A DNA stretch of 64,000 nt, taken from contig JADJYW010000004.1 of the NCBI GenBank assembly GCA_016719605.1, positions 461,012 to 525,011 of the forward strand. The letters run 5' to 3'. The translations under genes and the position numbers were made by a program. The notes under the pieces were generated by a model. It was not told the DNA's origin. It searched no databases and worked only from the letters and a program-made list of their open reading frames with translations. Below are positions 20,352 to 29,715 of this stretch, piece after piece (position 1 is the stretch's first letter; every line of letters begins with the position of its first letter). This DNA comes from Lewinellaceae bacterium (lineage in GTDB: Bacteria; Bacteroidota; Bacteroidia; Chitinophagales; Saprospiraceae).

Positions 20352-22151
20352 ATGACCAACGAGCAATTCAAGGACTTTTCTCCGACTATTCCCACCGACC
20401 CGGGCATCTACAAGTTCCTCGATGTTGAGGGCGTGATCCTGTATGTGGGCAAAGCCAAAAACCTGCGCAACCGCCTGACCTCTTATTTCGGCGACAAAAA
20501 ACACATCACGGCCAAAACGAAGGCGCTCGTCAAGCACGCCCACCACATTGAGTTCACCATGGTGGAAACCGAAACCGACGCCTTGCTGCTCGAAAACACG
20601 CTCATCAAAAAGCATCAGCCGCGCTACAACGTGATGCTCAAGGATGAAAAATCGCCCCTCGTGTACGTCTGTATCAAACACGAGCGTTTCCCGCGGGTGT
20701 TCGTCACGCGCAAAACCTTCCGCGACGGCTCTTCCTACTACGGCCCCTATCTGAACAAATTCAGGGTGGAACAAATTGTCGAACTTATCCGCAAACTGTT
20801 CCAGCTGCGCACCTGCACGCTGAACCTTTCGGAGGACAACATCGAAAAAGGCAAATTCAAAACTTGCCTGGAATACCACATCAAAACTGCGCCGGGCCCT
20901 GCGTAGGGCTACGAAACGGAGGAAGACGTACAACCGCAAAATCGAACAGATCAAAAATATCCTGAAAGGCAATTTCACCGCCGTGAAGCCCACCTTCAGG
21001 ATGAAATGCAGCGCTGCCCAAGAACTCCAGTTCGAACAAGCCCAGCCGACAAGGACAAACTTGCGCTTTTGAAGATTACCAGGGCAAAAGCACCGTGGTG
21101 AACCCAGCCATCCGCGACGTGGATGTGTTTGCCATCGCCGCCGACGAAAAAGACGCTTTTGTCAACTACCTCAAAGTGGTCAACGGCGCCATCATCCACA
21201 CCCACACCCTCACGCTGACCAAAACCTCGATGAAGACGCGAAACCCTCTTGCTTTCGCCATCCAGCTTTCCGCGAAAAATTCAACAGCAGCGCCGGGAGA
21301 TCATTTTGCCCGTGCAGGTTTCCGGTGGCGGAAAGCCACGGTCACCCGTGCCGAAAATCGGCGACAAAAAGCGCCTGCTGGAACTGTCGGAAAAAAATGT
21401 GCAATACCATTTGCTGCAAAAACGCAAGGAAGCCGCCTCGCGCACAGAGCGCCAAACGCCCGCCGAGCGTATCCTCCGCACCCTGCAAGCCGACCTGAAT
21501 ATGGCCGACGCGCCCCTGCATATCGAGTGTTTCGACAACTCCAACATCCAGGGAACCAACCCCGTGTCGTCGTGCGTGGTGTTCCGCAATGCCAAACCCG
21601 CCAAACGCGACTACCGCCACTACAACGTGAAATCAGTGGAAGGCCCCAACGATTTTGCTTCGATGGAGGAGGTCGTTTACCGCCGCTACAAACGCCTGCT
21701 CGCCGAAGGGCAGGGGCTTCCCCAACTGATCATTATTGACGGCGGAAAAGGCCAACTCAGCGCAGCCATGAAAAGCCTGAGCGCTCTGGGGCTGGAAGGC
21801 AAGGTGACGGTAGTGGGCATTGCCAAAAAACTTGAAGAGATTTATTTCCCCGATGACCCCGTGCCGCTGCACATCAACAAAAAATCGGAAGCGCTCAAAC
21901 TCATCCAGCAAGCCCGCAACGAAGCCCATCGCTTCGCCATCACGTTCCACCGCGACCAGCGCAGCCGGAATTTCCTTAAAACCGAACTGACCGAAATCCC
22001 CGGTATCGGCGCCAAAACCGCCGACAAACTCCTCCAGCATTTTGGCTCGGTGGCCCGCCTGCGCGAGGCTTCACCGGAGGACGTGGAACTGGTGGCCGGG
22101 AAGGCGGCGGCCGGGAAAGTAGCGGCGTATTTTGGAAGTTTTGAGGTTTGA
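20352..22151 (+). CDS. uvrC: Excinuclease ABC subunit C (several frame changes in the middle)
   Basis: Nuclease subunit of nucleotide excision repair, cutting on both sides of the lesion. The N-terminal GIY-YIG domain (PGIYKFLDVEGVILYVGKAKN) is at residues 17-37. The C-terminal RNase H-like nuclease part includes ECFDNSNIQGTNPVSSCVVF and IIIDGGKGQLSAA, followed by the helix-hairpin-helix end EIPGIGAKTADKLLQHFGS. The span 20352-22151 is exactly 600 codons, the normal length. Between about 20880 and 21330 the expected protein is readable only by hopping frames: NCAGPC, YNRKIEQIKNILKGNF, QELQFEQAQ, KSTVVNPAIRDVDVFAIAADEK and LLELSEKNVQYHLL are all recognisable. Net shift is zero. Compensating consensus errors are more likely than a dead gene. 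Confidence 0.85.
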
Positions 22152-22300
22152 TTTTTGGGTTTTGAGTTGTGTTTTGAAGTGCAAACGTGCGTTTGCGACA
22201 AATTTGAAAGTCTGTGCGACATTTTTGATAACCCGCCGCCCGGCGCCGCCCGCACCTTTGTCCCGTCACTTTTAAAGACGAAAACGCAACCTGTCCTCCT

Positions 22301-23261
22301 ATGAAAAAGGCTTTCAAAATCATTGGTTACACCCTGGGCGCCCTGCTTGCACTGGTGCTGCTTTTTGCCGCATACGTCCAGTTCAGCCCCATGCCCACCT
22401 ATCCGGTACAGGCGCCCGATCTGAAAATTCAGCCCGACAGCGCCCGCCTCGCCGAAGGGCGACGCATTGTGCTGACCGATTGCGCGCACTGCCACCGCGG
22501 CGCCGACGGCAAGGTGAGCGGCGACCTGTTTTTCTCGGACGATGTGTTCGGTAAAATGTGGTCGGCCAATATCACCCAGCACCCCACAGCAGGCATCGGC
22601 GAATACACCGACGGCGAACTGGCCTACCTGCTGCGCACGGGCATCAAACGCGACGGCAGTTACGCCGGGCCTTGGATGACCTTCCCGCTGCTGTCCGACG
22701 AAGACCTGGCTTCAACCATTGCTTTCCTGCGCTCCGACGCACCCGAGGTGCAGCCTTCGGAAACACGTCAGCCGCCTATGGAACTCGGTTTCATCGGCAA
22801 AATGGTGTTCAAACTTTTTCATGCCCAAGCCGTTCGACTACCCCTCCAAACCCATTGTTGCGCCGCCGCCCACCGACAAGGTTGCCTACGGGCGCTACTT
22901 AGCCACCGGCAAATGGGAGTGCTACCGCTGCCATTCGGCTAATTTTGAAACCAACAACGACCTCGAACCGGAAAAATCGGCAGGCTTCTTCGGGGGCGGC
23001 AATCCGGTAGCCGACAAAGCCAACCTGCCCGTCGTGTCGGCCAATATCACCCCGGACAAAGAAACCGGCATCGGCGCCTGGACGGAGGAGCAGTTTTCCA
23101 ACGCCGTACGCTTCGGCAAACGCCCCGACGGCCAACCGCTCAGCCACGTCATGCCCCCCATGGCCATACTCACCGATGACGAAATTTCCGCCCTGTGGGC
23201 GTACCTGCAAACCGTGCCCCCCGTGAAAAATGCCGTGGTGCGTGTACCCGTGAAACACTAA
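22301..23261 (+). CDS. Membrane-anchored dihaem cytochrome c (one frameshift)
   Basis: About 320 residues with an N-terminal signal anchor (KKAFKIIGYTLGALLALVLLF) and two class I-like haem c modules: CAHCH near residue 64 and CYRCH near residue 207. Distal methionine candidates lie in PWMTFP and in HVMPPM. The domain layout resembles haem subunits of periplasmic alcohol/aldehyde-type dehydrogenases, but no partner dehydrogenase is present. The five-T run at 22815-22819 is one base too long: removing one T joins GKMVFKLF to MPKPFDYPSKP. It is the first gene of a probable three-gene operon with the cupin (13 bases later) and the NTF2-like protein. Confidence 0.8.
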
Positions 23262-23274
23262 AATCTTAAATAAA

Positions 23275-23811
23275 ATGTCCCACCAGTTTCCACACACAAT
23301 CGAAACCAAATACGGTGAAAAAATCAATTTCCTGCGCATGGACGGCAATCGGCGGCTGCTCGCAGGATTTTGCAAACCAATGGCAGGCCCGGGCATGCAC
23401 ACGCACTGGCGACAAGACGAAGGGGTGACCGTCGTCAAAGGAAAAATCGGCTACCACATCCTGGGTGAAGAGCCTCGCTACGGTGGTCCCGGCGACAGCG
23501 TCACGTTCAAACGCGGTGTGCCACACCGTTTCTGGAATGCCGGCGAAGACGAATTGCACATCACCGGATGGATAGACCCTGCCGAAAACGTGGTTTTTTT
23601 CCTCTCCACCCTGTACGACGCCCTGAATCGGGGCGAAGGGAACCGCCCCGAACTTTTTGATGGAGCATACCTGACCTGCCGATACCGCCGCGAGTATGAT
23701 GCCCCGGAAATTCCCGGATTTGTCAAAAATGTCATTATGCCGGTGGCATATTCAATTGGGCTGCTGCTGGGCAAATACCGCAAGTTCAAAGACGCGCCAA
23801 AACCATACTAA
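23275..23811 (+). CDS. Cupin-domain protein
   Basis: 178 residues with one cupin barrel in the N-terminal two thirds. Motif 1 is HTHWRQDEGVTVVKGKIGYH, supplying two His and one Glu as likely metal ligands; motif 2 is GDSVTFKRGVPHRFWNAG with the final His. The C-terminal 60 residues (FVKNVIMPVAYSIGLLLGKY) end in a weakly hydrophobic helix. Cupins include dioxygenases, isomerases and binding proteins, so the reaction is not assignable. It sits 13 bases after the cytochrome gene and 41 before the next, consistent with one transcript. Confidence 0.75.
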   Translation: MSHQFPHTIETKYGEKINFLRMDGNRRLLAGFCKPMAGPGMHTHWRQDEGVTVVKGKIGYHILGEEPRYGGPGDSVTFKRGVPHRFWNAGEDELHITGWIDPAENVVFFLSTLYDALNRGEGNRPELFDGAYLTCRYRREYDAPEIPGFVKNVIMPVAYSIGLLLGKYRKFKDAPKPY

Positions 23812-23852
23812 AAATCACACCTGATTCATTCACAACTAACTCATTTCACACC

Positions 23853-24329
23853 ATGTCCAAAATTGTAAATTTCACAACCGCTCTCCTGTTTTGCGCGCTA
23901 TGCGCCACCACCGCTCAAGCGCAGTCTGCCACCGATGTAACCTCCGTCAAATCCTTGTGGAAAGAAGTATGGCAGTCCTACCAATCCGGCAACATCGAAC
24001 AAGTGATGAAAGTGTACACCGAAAACTCCAGTTCCATTACCCCGGACGGACGCATACAGGTCGGGAAAACCGCCATGAAGGAAGACTGGGAAAACTTCAT
24101 GAAAATGGTGGACGAAGCCCCCAAGTTTACCTACGAGGAGCCAACCATCCGGTTGATCACCCCGGATGTCGCTATTGTCACCTATTCCACGGAAGCCGAC
24201 ATCAAAATGGGCGGACAGCAGGTGGGCGGCAAAACGATCGGCATGTCCGTGCTGCACAAAATCAACGGGAAATGGATGATCGAATCCGATTCCATGACCC
24301 CGGTGATGCCCATGCCGGAAGAGAAATAA
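23853..24329 (+). CDS. Secreted NTF2-like (DUF4440/SnoaL-type) protein
   Basis: 158 residues. A signal peptide (SKIVNFTTALLFCALCATTAQAQ) is followed by an NTF2-like alpha+beta fold: LWKEVWQSYQSGNIEQVMKV and the strand pattern ending VLHKINGKWMIESDSM. This fold often forms a small-ligand pocket or a dimerisation module. No catalytic residues can be named with confidence. It is the last gene before a strong terminator, in the operon with the cytochrome and cupin. Confidence 0.75.
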   Translation: MSKIVNFTTALLFCALCATTAQAQSATDVTSVKSLWKEVWQSYQSGNIEQVMKVYTENSSSITPDGRIQVGKTAMKEDWENFMKMVDEAPKFTYEEPTIRLITPDVAIVTYSTEADIKMGGQQVGGKTIGMSVLHKINGKWMIESDSMTPVMPMPEEK

Positions 24330-24337
24330 AGCAAAAT

Positions 24338-24420
24338 GTAGCGGCGGGTTTTAACCCGCCAAATACTACAAAGGGCAAATGAGGCTGGCTCTTACGAGTC
24401 AGCCTCATTGCCTTTTATTT
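24338..24420 (+). terminator. GTAGCGGCGGG hairpin plus intrinsic terminator
   Basis: Two structures follow the NTF2-like gene. GTAGCGGCGGGTTTTAACCC plus GCC (24338-24360) is a palindrome of a family found elsewhere in the window. Then AATGAGGCTGGCTC pairs with GAGTCAGCCTCATT around 24378-24409, followed by CCTTTTATTTTA, a good intrinsic terminator. Confidence 0.85.
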
Positions 24421-24475
24421 TAGCAAGAATACAGTACTTTTCGGCCTGCATTGCACACCTAAAATTTATGCCGGT

Positions 24476-27373
24476 ATGAGAAGGCTGCTTCTGTTGCTCG
24501 CCCTTGCTGTTGTCGCCCATCCGTTGTTTTCCCAAACAAAGTTGGACCCCGACAGCCTGCGCCGGATCATGCCAACCCTGCCGGACACGCAAAAAATTCG
24601 AGCTTATTTCGAGATTTGCAAAGCCTACCTCGGCAACGACCGGGACAAAAGCATTGCCGCTGCCGAAGAAGCCGTCCGGATAGCCGAGTCCCTGAAAAGT
24701 GCCGTGTGGACGGCGCGTTCGCTCAATTTTCTGGTCGTGGCCGCCACCAACCACGGTGAGTTCAAAAACGCGTTGCCTTCGGCGCAGCGGGCGCTGGCGC
24801 TGGCAAAAGAAGCCGACTACAAACCCCAAATACTCGAATCACTGGAAAACTGCGCCCTGATTTATGTGCAACTGGGCCACTGGGACAAAGCCGTGGAAGC
24901 CTCGCACGCCGGGCTGGCTATGGCGCACGAAATACACGATACCGTGGGCTTGCTGAACAACCTCAATGTGCTGGCCACCGCGCAAATGCAACTCAACCAG
25001 TATGCAGAATCCGAAAAACGCTTCCGCGAATGCCTGGAGATCGCCGAGCGTGCCGGACGCCTTTTTGAAATGGCGCGTGCCCACACCAGCCTCGGCGAAT
25101 TGTACGGAAAACAACGCCGCTGGCAAGCCTGCATCGAGGCCTCCGAAGCCGGCGCCCGCTTGTTCCGCCAGTTTGAGTACCTCAACGGTGAAGCGATTGC
25201 GCTGATTGACCTCGCCAAAGCACAGTACGAACTCGGCAACCTGACAAAGAGCCGGTCCACATACCAGCAAATGCTGGACATTACCCGGCAGATTGGCAGC
25301 CGACAAATCGAAGGCGTTGCTCTGGCCGGACTGGGGCAAATAGACATCGAAACCGGTCGCTACGAGGAAGCACGCGCCAACTTGCTGCTCGCCGAAAAAC
25401 TGGGTCAGGAAGTCAACAGCCACGCACTGCTCAAGTCCGTGTATGCTTCGTTGGAAAAACTGTACTTCGCCCGCCGCGAGTTCGACCAGGCTCGGATGTA
25501 CAGTCAAAAACACGCCATTGCTGCCGATTCGGTTTTTTCCGAAGGGATGCTATCGCGTATCGCCGACTTTCAGGTTCGCTACGAAACAGCCGAAAAAGAG
25601 GCGCAACTCCACCAGCAAACCCTCCAGATCGAACGCGAAAAAAGCCGAAAAAACCTCCTGCTCGGTGGCTTGGCACTCGCGGTGCTGGCCTTGCTCTCCT
25701 TGTACCAGTATTTCCGAAACCGTCAAAAAATCCAGCAAAAAGAAGCCGACCTCGCCTTTGCCCTCGAACACGCTGAAGCGGAAAAACTCCGCGAACTCGA
25801 CCAAACCAAGTCGGCCTTTTTTGCCAACATCAGCCACGAGTTTCGCACACCGCTCACCCTCATCCTCGGCCCCGTGCACCAGTGGCTCGAAAGTGTCAAA
25901 GCCGCCGGACAGGACACGGTCGCCGTGCCCGCGCGCGGCCTCGACCTCGTGCGCCGGAACGCCAACCGCCTGCTCGACCTCATCAACCAACTGCTCGACC
26001 TGTCCAAACTCGAAAGCGGGCACATGCGCCTCGCTGTTGCGCAGGGCGACCCGCTGCAAACCCTGCGCATTCTCGCCAATGCCTTCGAAAGTATGGCAGA
26101 ACAAGGCAATATCCGCTACGATATCGCTATCCCGCAAACGCCGGCAATCGCTTGGTTCGACCGCGATAAAATAGAAAAAATAGCCGCCAACCTGCTCTCG
26201 AATGCCTTCAAACATACGCCGGCAGGCGGTACCGTCTCGTTCCGCGCCGACGTACAAAACGACCGGCTCCGCTTCGAGGTAGCCGACACCGGGGCCGGTA
26301 TTCCGGAGGAAGATTTGGACAAAATTTTTGACCGGTTTTATCAGGTAACGGCCCCCCTGCCATTTGGGGGAGGGGCCGGTACGGGTATTGGCCTCGCTCT
26401 GGTGCGCGAACTCTGCACCTTGCACCACGGCGGCGTTTCGGTGCAAAGTACCCTGGGTGCCGGTTCGGTTTTTCAGGTGGAAATGCCCGCAGGTCGGGCA
26501 GATTTTACCCCGGAGGAACGCTCGGAAGCGCCGCTGCCGGCCGGGGATTTTAAGCCCGCGGACGACAACTCCCGGGGCGGAGCGCCGGTGGCCAAGAAAG
26601 CCAAATCGGCCGACGAATTGCCCTTGTGCTTAGTGGTGGAGGACAACCTCGAACTCCAGGGGTATATCCGCGAACAACTGGAGGGCGCATTCCGTGTATT
26701 GCCGGCCCCGAACGGACGGGCAGGCCTGTTGGCCGCCATTCAGCACATCCCCGATCTGGTTATTAGCGACGTGATGATGCCCGAAATGGACGGCAACCAG
26801 CTCTGTGCAGCACTTAAAACCGATGAGCGCACGAGCCATATTCCCGTTATGCTGCTCACTGCCAGAGCCGGGCAGGAAAGCAAGATCGAGGGACTCGAAA
26901 CCGGCGCCGACGACTACCTGACCAAGCCTTTCGACACGCGCGAACTGCTGGTACGGGCACAAAATCTGGTGCGCCAGCGGGAAACGATGCGCAAACAGTT
27001 CAGCCGAACCCTCGTGCTACAGCCCAAAGCGATAGCCCTGACCAGCGCCGACGAGCATTTTTTGCAACGTATTCAGGAAAATCTGGATGAAAATCTCGGC
27101 AACGACCAGTTCAGCGTGGAAGAACTGGCCACAGCCGTGGGCATGAGTCGCAGCCAGTTGCACCGCAAACTTACTGCGCTGATTGACCAGCCTCCGGTGG
27201 AGTTTATCCGAAATTTTCGCTTGCGCCGCGCCAAGGAAATGCTCGAAGCGGGTACGGGCAACGTGTCCGAAATCGGTTATGCGGTAGGATTCAGCAGTCC
27301 GGCGTATTTCTCCATAGTGTTTCGGGATGCCTTTGGCATGGCGCCAAGCGAGGTGCGGAGCGGTGGGAATTAG
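24476..27373 (+). CDS. TPR hybrid sensor histidine kinase / response regulator / AraC regulator
   Basis: Single-polypeptide two-component system, 965 residues. Signal peptide (RRLLLLLALAVVAHPLFSQ); a helical TPR sensor region, residues about 25-375, presumably periplasmic; one TM helix about 394-413 (LLLGGLALAVLALLSLYQYF); HisKA with ISHEFRTPLTLILGP, phospho-His near 453; an HATPase domain (NLLSNAFKHTP, ADTGAGIPEEDLDKIFDRFY, GTGIGLALV); a receiver domain with LVISDVMMPEMDG, phospho-Asp near 764, and the LTKPFD lysine; and a C-terminal AraC-type HTH (VEELATAVGMSRSQLHRKL and IGYAVGFSSPAYFSIVF). The layout is like Bacteroides HTCS regulators, but with TPRs instead of a beta-propeller sensor. No SusC/SusD or glycan genes flank it, so the signal is unknown. 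Confidence 0.92.
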   Translation: MRRLLLLLALAVVAHPLFSQTKLDPDSLRRIMPTLPDTQKIRAYFEICKAYLGNDRDKSIAAAEEAVRIAESLKSAVWTARSLNFLVVAATNHGEFKNALPSAQRALALAKEADYKPQILESLENCALIYVQLGHWDKAVEASHAGLAMAHEIHDTVGLLNNLNVLATAQMQLNQYAESEKRFRECLEIAERAGRLFEMARAHTSLGELYGKQRRWQACIEASEAGARLFRQFEYLNGEAIALIDLAKAQYELGNLTKSRSTYQQMLDITRQIGSRQIEGVALAGLGQIDIETGRYEEARANLLLAEKLGQEVNSHALLKSVYASLEKLYFARREFDQARMYSQKHAIAADSVFSEGMLSRIADFQVRYETAEKEAQLHQQTLQIEREKSRKNLLLGGLALAVLALLSLYQYFRNRQKIQQKEADLAFALEHAEAEKLRELDQTKSAFFANISHEFRTPLTLILGPVHQWLESVKAAGQDTVAVPARGLDLVRRNANRLLDLINQLLDLSKLESGHMRLAVAQGDPLQTLRILANAFESMAEQGNIRYDIAIPQTPAIAWFDRDKIEKIAANLLSNAFKHTPAGGTVSFRADVQNDRLRFEVADTGAGIPEEDLDKIFDRFYQVTAPLPFGGGAGTGIGLALVRELCTLHHGGVSVQSTLGAGSVFQVEMPAGRADFTPEERSEAPLPAGDFKPADDNSRGGAPVAKKAKSADELPLCLVVEDNLELQGYIREQLEGAFRVLPAPNGRAGLLAAIQHIPDLVISDVMMPEMDGNQLCAALKTDERTSHIPVMLLTARAGQESKIEGLETGADDYLTKPFDTRELLVRAQNLVRQRETMRKQFSRTLVLQPKAIALTSADEHFLQRIQENLDENLGNDQFSVEELATAVGMSRSQLHRKLTALIDQPPVEFIRNFRLRRAKEMLEAGTGNVSEIGYAVGFSSPAYFSIVFRDAFGMAPSEVRSGGN

Positions 27374-27380
27374 ACAGTTT

Positions 27381-27566
27381 TTACTTGATTTCCTCGTACT
27401 CAATGTACTCGCCGTTGTCGTCGTCCGAGCGTTTTTGAATATCGGTAGCGGGCGGCGGCGGCGGTTGTTGCCGCTGGTGGCTGCGTTGTGCAATACCAAA
27501 ATAAGGGCGCAGGGCCTGAATCAGCCAGAGGATAGCGAGTGCCGTAAAAAGCCATTTCAACAGCAT
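27381..27566 (-). CDS. Small membrane protein, DUF4834-like
   Basis: About 61 residues: an N-terminal hydrophobic helix (LLKWLFTALAILWLIQALRP), a proline/glutamine-rich middle, and an acidic tail ending GEYIEYEEIK. The tail resembles the D/EYxxYEEVK ending of DUF4834 proteins in Bacteroidota, which have no known function. ATG at 27566 is preferred; a GTG three codons upstream (27575) is possible. It is convergent with the regulator gene, with stops only 7 bases apart. Confidence 0.6.
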   Translation of the reverse strand: MLLKWLFTALAILWLIQALRPYFGIAQRSHQRQQPPPPPATDIQKRSDDDNGEYIEYEEIK

Positions 27567-27592
27567 GATGGGCACAAGGTACAGGTTTCACA

Positions 27593-27680
27593 GTAGCGGC
27601 GGAATTTATCCCGCCGATGTCGGGTGCGGCGGGATAAATTCCTCTGATGTCGGATGCGGCGGGATAAATTCCGCCACTAC
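27593..27680. repeat. GTAGCGGCGGAATTT tandem/inverted repeat
   Basis: Three related units (GCGGGATAAATTCC type) occur in tandem, and the outer ends (GTAGCGGCGGAATTTATCCC against GGGATAAATTCCGCCACTAC) form an inverted repeat. It lies between the small membrane protein start and the AarF stop. It belongs to the GTAGCGGCGGG hairpin family. Confidence 0.8.
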
Positions 27681-27681
27681 A

Positions 27682-29355
27682 TTACGACGCCATCCGGTTC
27701 CACAGCCGCCCGCCGCGGCGCCATGCCCGCACAAAAAGCAGGGCGCAGCATACTGCCACAGTGTAGGCATAACGTGCCGTGCCGGCATCCCCGGCGGTGG
27801 ACAGCCACCACCCGGCTGCGCCGGTAACCAGCGCCAGCAAGACAAACAAAACCTGATGCACAGCCAGATACAGCAGGCGAGCACTGTCGCGCACATCGGG
27901 GTTGAGCATTTCCAACTGGCCGCGCCGGACTTTTTGCATCGTTTGCCGGAGTTCGTCGGGCAAAGCCAGGGTGTTTGTGAGCGTATTTTGGAGCAGGTTT
28001 CGGACGAAGGTGACCAGGTCGCCGCGTCGGCCCAGCACAAAGTTTTGGGCGTAGGGACGCACCACATCCAGCGGGTTCAGTTTGGGATCGAGGCTGTTGC
28101 ACAAGCCGAGCAGGAGGGTGAGCATCCGGTTGAGCAGCACATAGTCTTTGGGCACCTGCACGGTGCTGGAAATGCCGCTGAAACCGATGTCCTGAATCAA
28201 TTGGAACAGGCTGTTGTCAAACGGGTTAACCTGGATGTCTTTGAAATTAAGCCCCTCGAATTGTACTTCGTTTTGCAGGAAGTTGCGCAGGGCTGTGATC
28301 ATTTTTTCGGCCATGAGTTGGGCTTCGCGCCCTTCGGCAAGGAAGCCCATCTGCCGGCAGGCGTTAACCATACCCTCGGTATCGTTTTTTACGGCAGCCT
28401 CGATGAGTTGCGGGATGCCCTCGCGCATGGTTGGGCTGAGGCGGCCCGTGGCCCCGAAGTCGAGCAGCACCAGCGTGCCGTCGGGTTTCACCAAAATGTT
28501 GCCGGGGTGTGGATCGGCGTGGTAAAAACCATCGGTGAACACCATCTGGCAGTACGCGTGCAGCAAGCGCTCGGCCAGGTCGCGGCGGTTGACCTGCCAG
28601 GCGTCCAGTTGCTCCAGACTGGAGATTTTCACGCCTTCGTGCCAGGTGGTGGTCAGTACGCGGGCGGTGGACCATGTCGGGTGCACATCGGGCACCACGA
28701 TACCGGTTTCGCCTTGCAGGTTCCGGGCAATTTGTTGCATGGACTGTGCCTCGCGGATAAAATCGAGTTCCTCCTCAATCATTTTGCGCACCTGGGAATA
28801 GAGGTAGTCCGTACCCTTGATATCGAAAAACCAGGCGATCAGGCGGGTCAGCCGACGGACCACCTCCAGGTCAATCCCGGCTATTTCCTCGATATTGGCG
28901 TGCTGTACTTTCACGACCACCTCGGTGCCGTCGGGCAGTCGGGCGCGGTGTGCCTGTCCGATGGAGGCGGCAGCCAGGGGCGTTTGATCGAAGCGGGTGA
29001 AAAGTTCTTCGGGTGTTTTGCCGAACTCCTGCACGATCCGCGCATGCACTTGCTCGTAGGGCCGCGGCGGGATACGGTCTTGCAGTTCTTCCAGCGGTTT
29101 CTGGAATGCCTCGGGCAGAAAATTGCTCAGGATGGAGAGCATTTGCCCGACCTTGATGAACAGGCCGTTCAGTTCCAGGATGGCTTTTTTTACGCGTTCA
29201 GCATTGCGCAGGTGCAAAGCGAGGATGCGGTTCGCGTAGTAGCGATTTCCGAAAACTTTGCCGCCCAAGTGCAGCAGCGCATAACTCGACATAACCACAA
29301 AGGCTGTCCAGTAGGCTTTGCGTACACGCCGGGCGCGGGAGAAGGAAGGGTTCAT
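27682..29355 (-). CDS. ABC1/UbiB-family atypical kinase (AarF-like)
   Basis: 557 residues with the full UbiB signature. The KxGQ motif is in GLFIKVGQMLSI, the Ala-rich loop in PLAAASIGQAHRA, the catalytic DPHPGN in YHADPHPGNILV, and the metal-binding DFG in LLDFGATGR. Two hydrophobic helices close the protein (near LYLAVHQVLFVLLALVTGAAG and YTVAVCCALLF), typical for membrane association. Family members support ubiquinone/isoprenoid-lipid handling as ATPases or atypical kinases. In a menaquinone-type bacterium the substrate is unclear. It stands alone. Confidence 0.9.
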   Translation of the reverse strand: MNPSFSRARRVRKAYWTAFVVMSSYALLHLGGKVFGNRYYANRILALHLRNAERVKKAILELNGLFIKVGQMLSILSNFLPEAFQKPLEELQDRIPPRPYEQVHARIVQEFGKTPEELFTRFDQTPLAAASIGQAHRARLPDGTEVVVKVQHANIEEIAGIDLEVVRRLTRLIAWFFDIKGTDYLYSQVRKMIEEELDFIREAQSMQQIARNLQGETGIVVPDVHPTWSTARVLTTTWHEGVKISSLEQLDAWQVNRRDLAERLLHAYCQMVFTDGFYHADPHPGNILVKPDGTLVLLDFGATGRLSPTMREGIPQLIEAAVKNDTEGMVNACRQMGFLAEGREAQLMAEKMITALRNFLQNEVQFEGLNFKDIQVNPFDNSLFQLIQDIGFSGISSTVQVPKDYVLLNRMLTLLLGLCNSLDPKLNPLDVVRPYAQNFVLGRRGDLVTFVRNLLQNTLTNTLALPDELRQTMQKVRRGQLEMLNPDVRDSARLLYLAVHQVLFVLLALVTGAAGWWLSTAGDAGTARYAYTVAVCCALLFVRAWRRGGRLWNRMAS

Positions 29356-29603
29356 GTTGAAAAGGGCGAAGAAGGGGAAAAAAGGAAAGGGGGGGGGGAA
29401 GGGTATTTCCCGGCAGTAAAATTTGGCAACCCAGGGGTCTGGTTGCGATTAGTTTTTGACAGGATTACAGGATAAAAGGCAAAGGCCTCATCCATCCTGT
29501 AACCCGTTTTAATCCCGGCAAATTTATACAACGCCGGACGTCGGGTATTTGTGAGCGGCTGCTATGTCTAAAAGCGAGAAAAGGCGGGATTGCGTGCACA
29601 ACA
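29356..29603. other. Non-coding gap with partial GACAGGATTACAGGAT repeat
   Basis: No gene is supported here. A purine-rich tract with ten G is near 29389-29398. GACAGGATTACAGGAT (29458-29473) is followed by ATCCTGTAA (29494-29502), a short inverted pair resembling another widespread intergenic repeat type. Confidence 0.5.
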
Positions 29604-29640
29604 CAAAAAAAGCCGGGCGCGGACTTTTCCGGCTCGGCTT
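29604..29640 (-). terminator. Intrinsic terminator of the lipoprotein gene
   Basis: On the minus strand AAGCCGAGCCGG pairs imperfectly with CCGCGCCCGGCTT, followed by seven T (seven A at 29604-29610 on the plus strand). It is about 75 bases after the lipoprotein stop. Confidence 0.7.
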
Positions 29641-29715
29641 CATTCGAAATTACTAAACACGGGTCTTTTAACACGGCCATGGGGAATGGCAGGACTACTT
29701 GTTCAAGTGTTTGTT

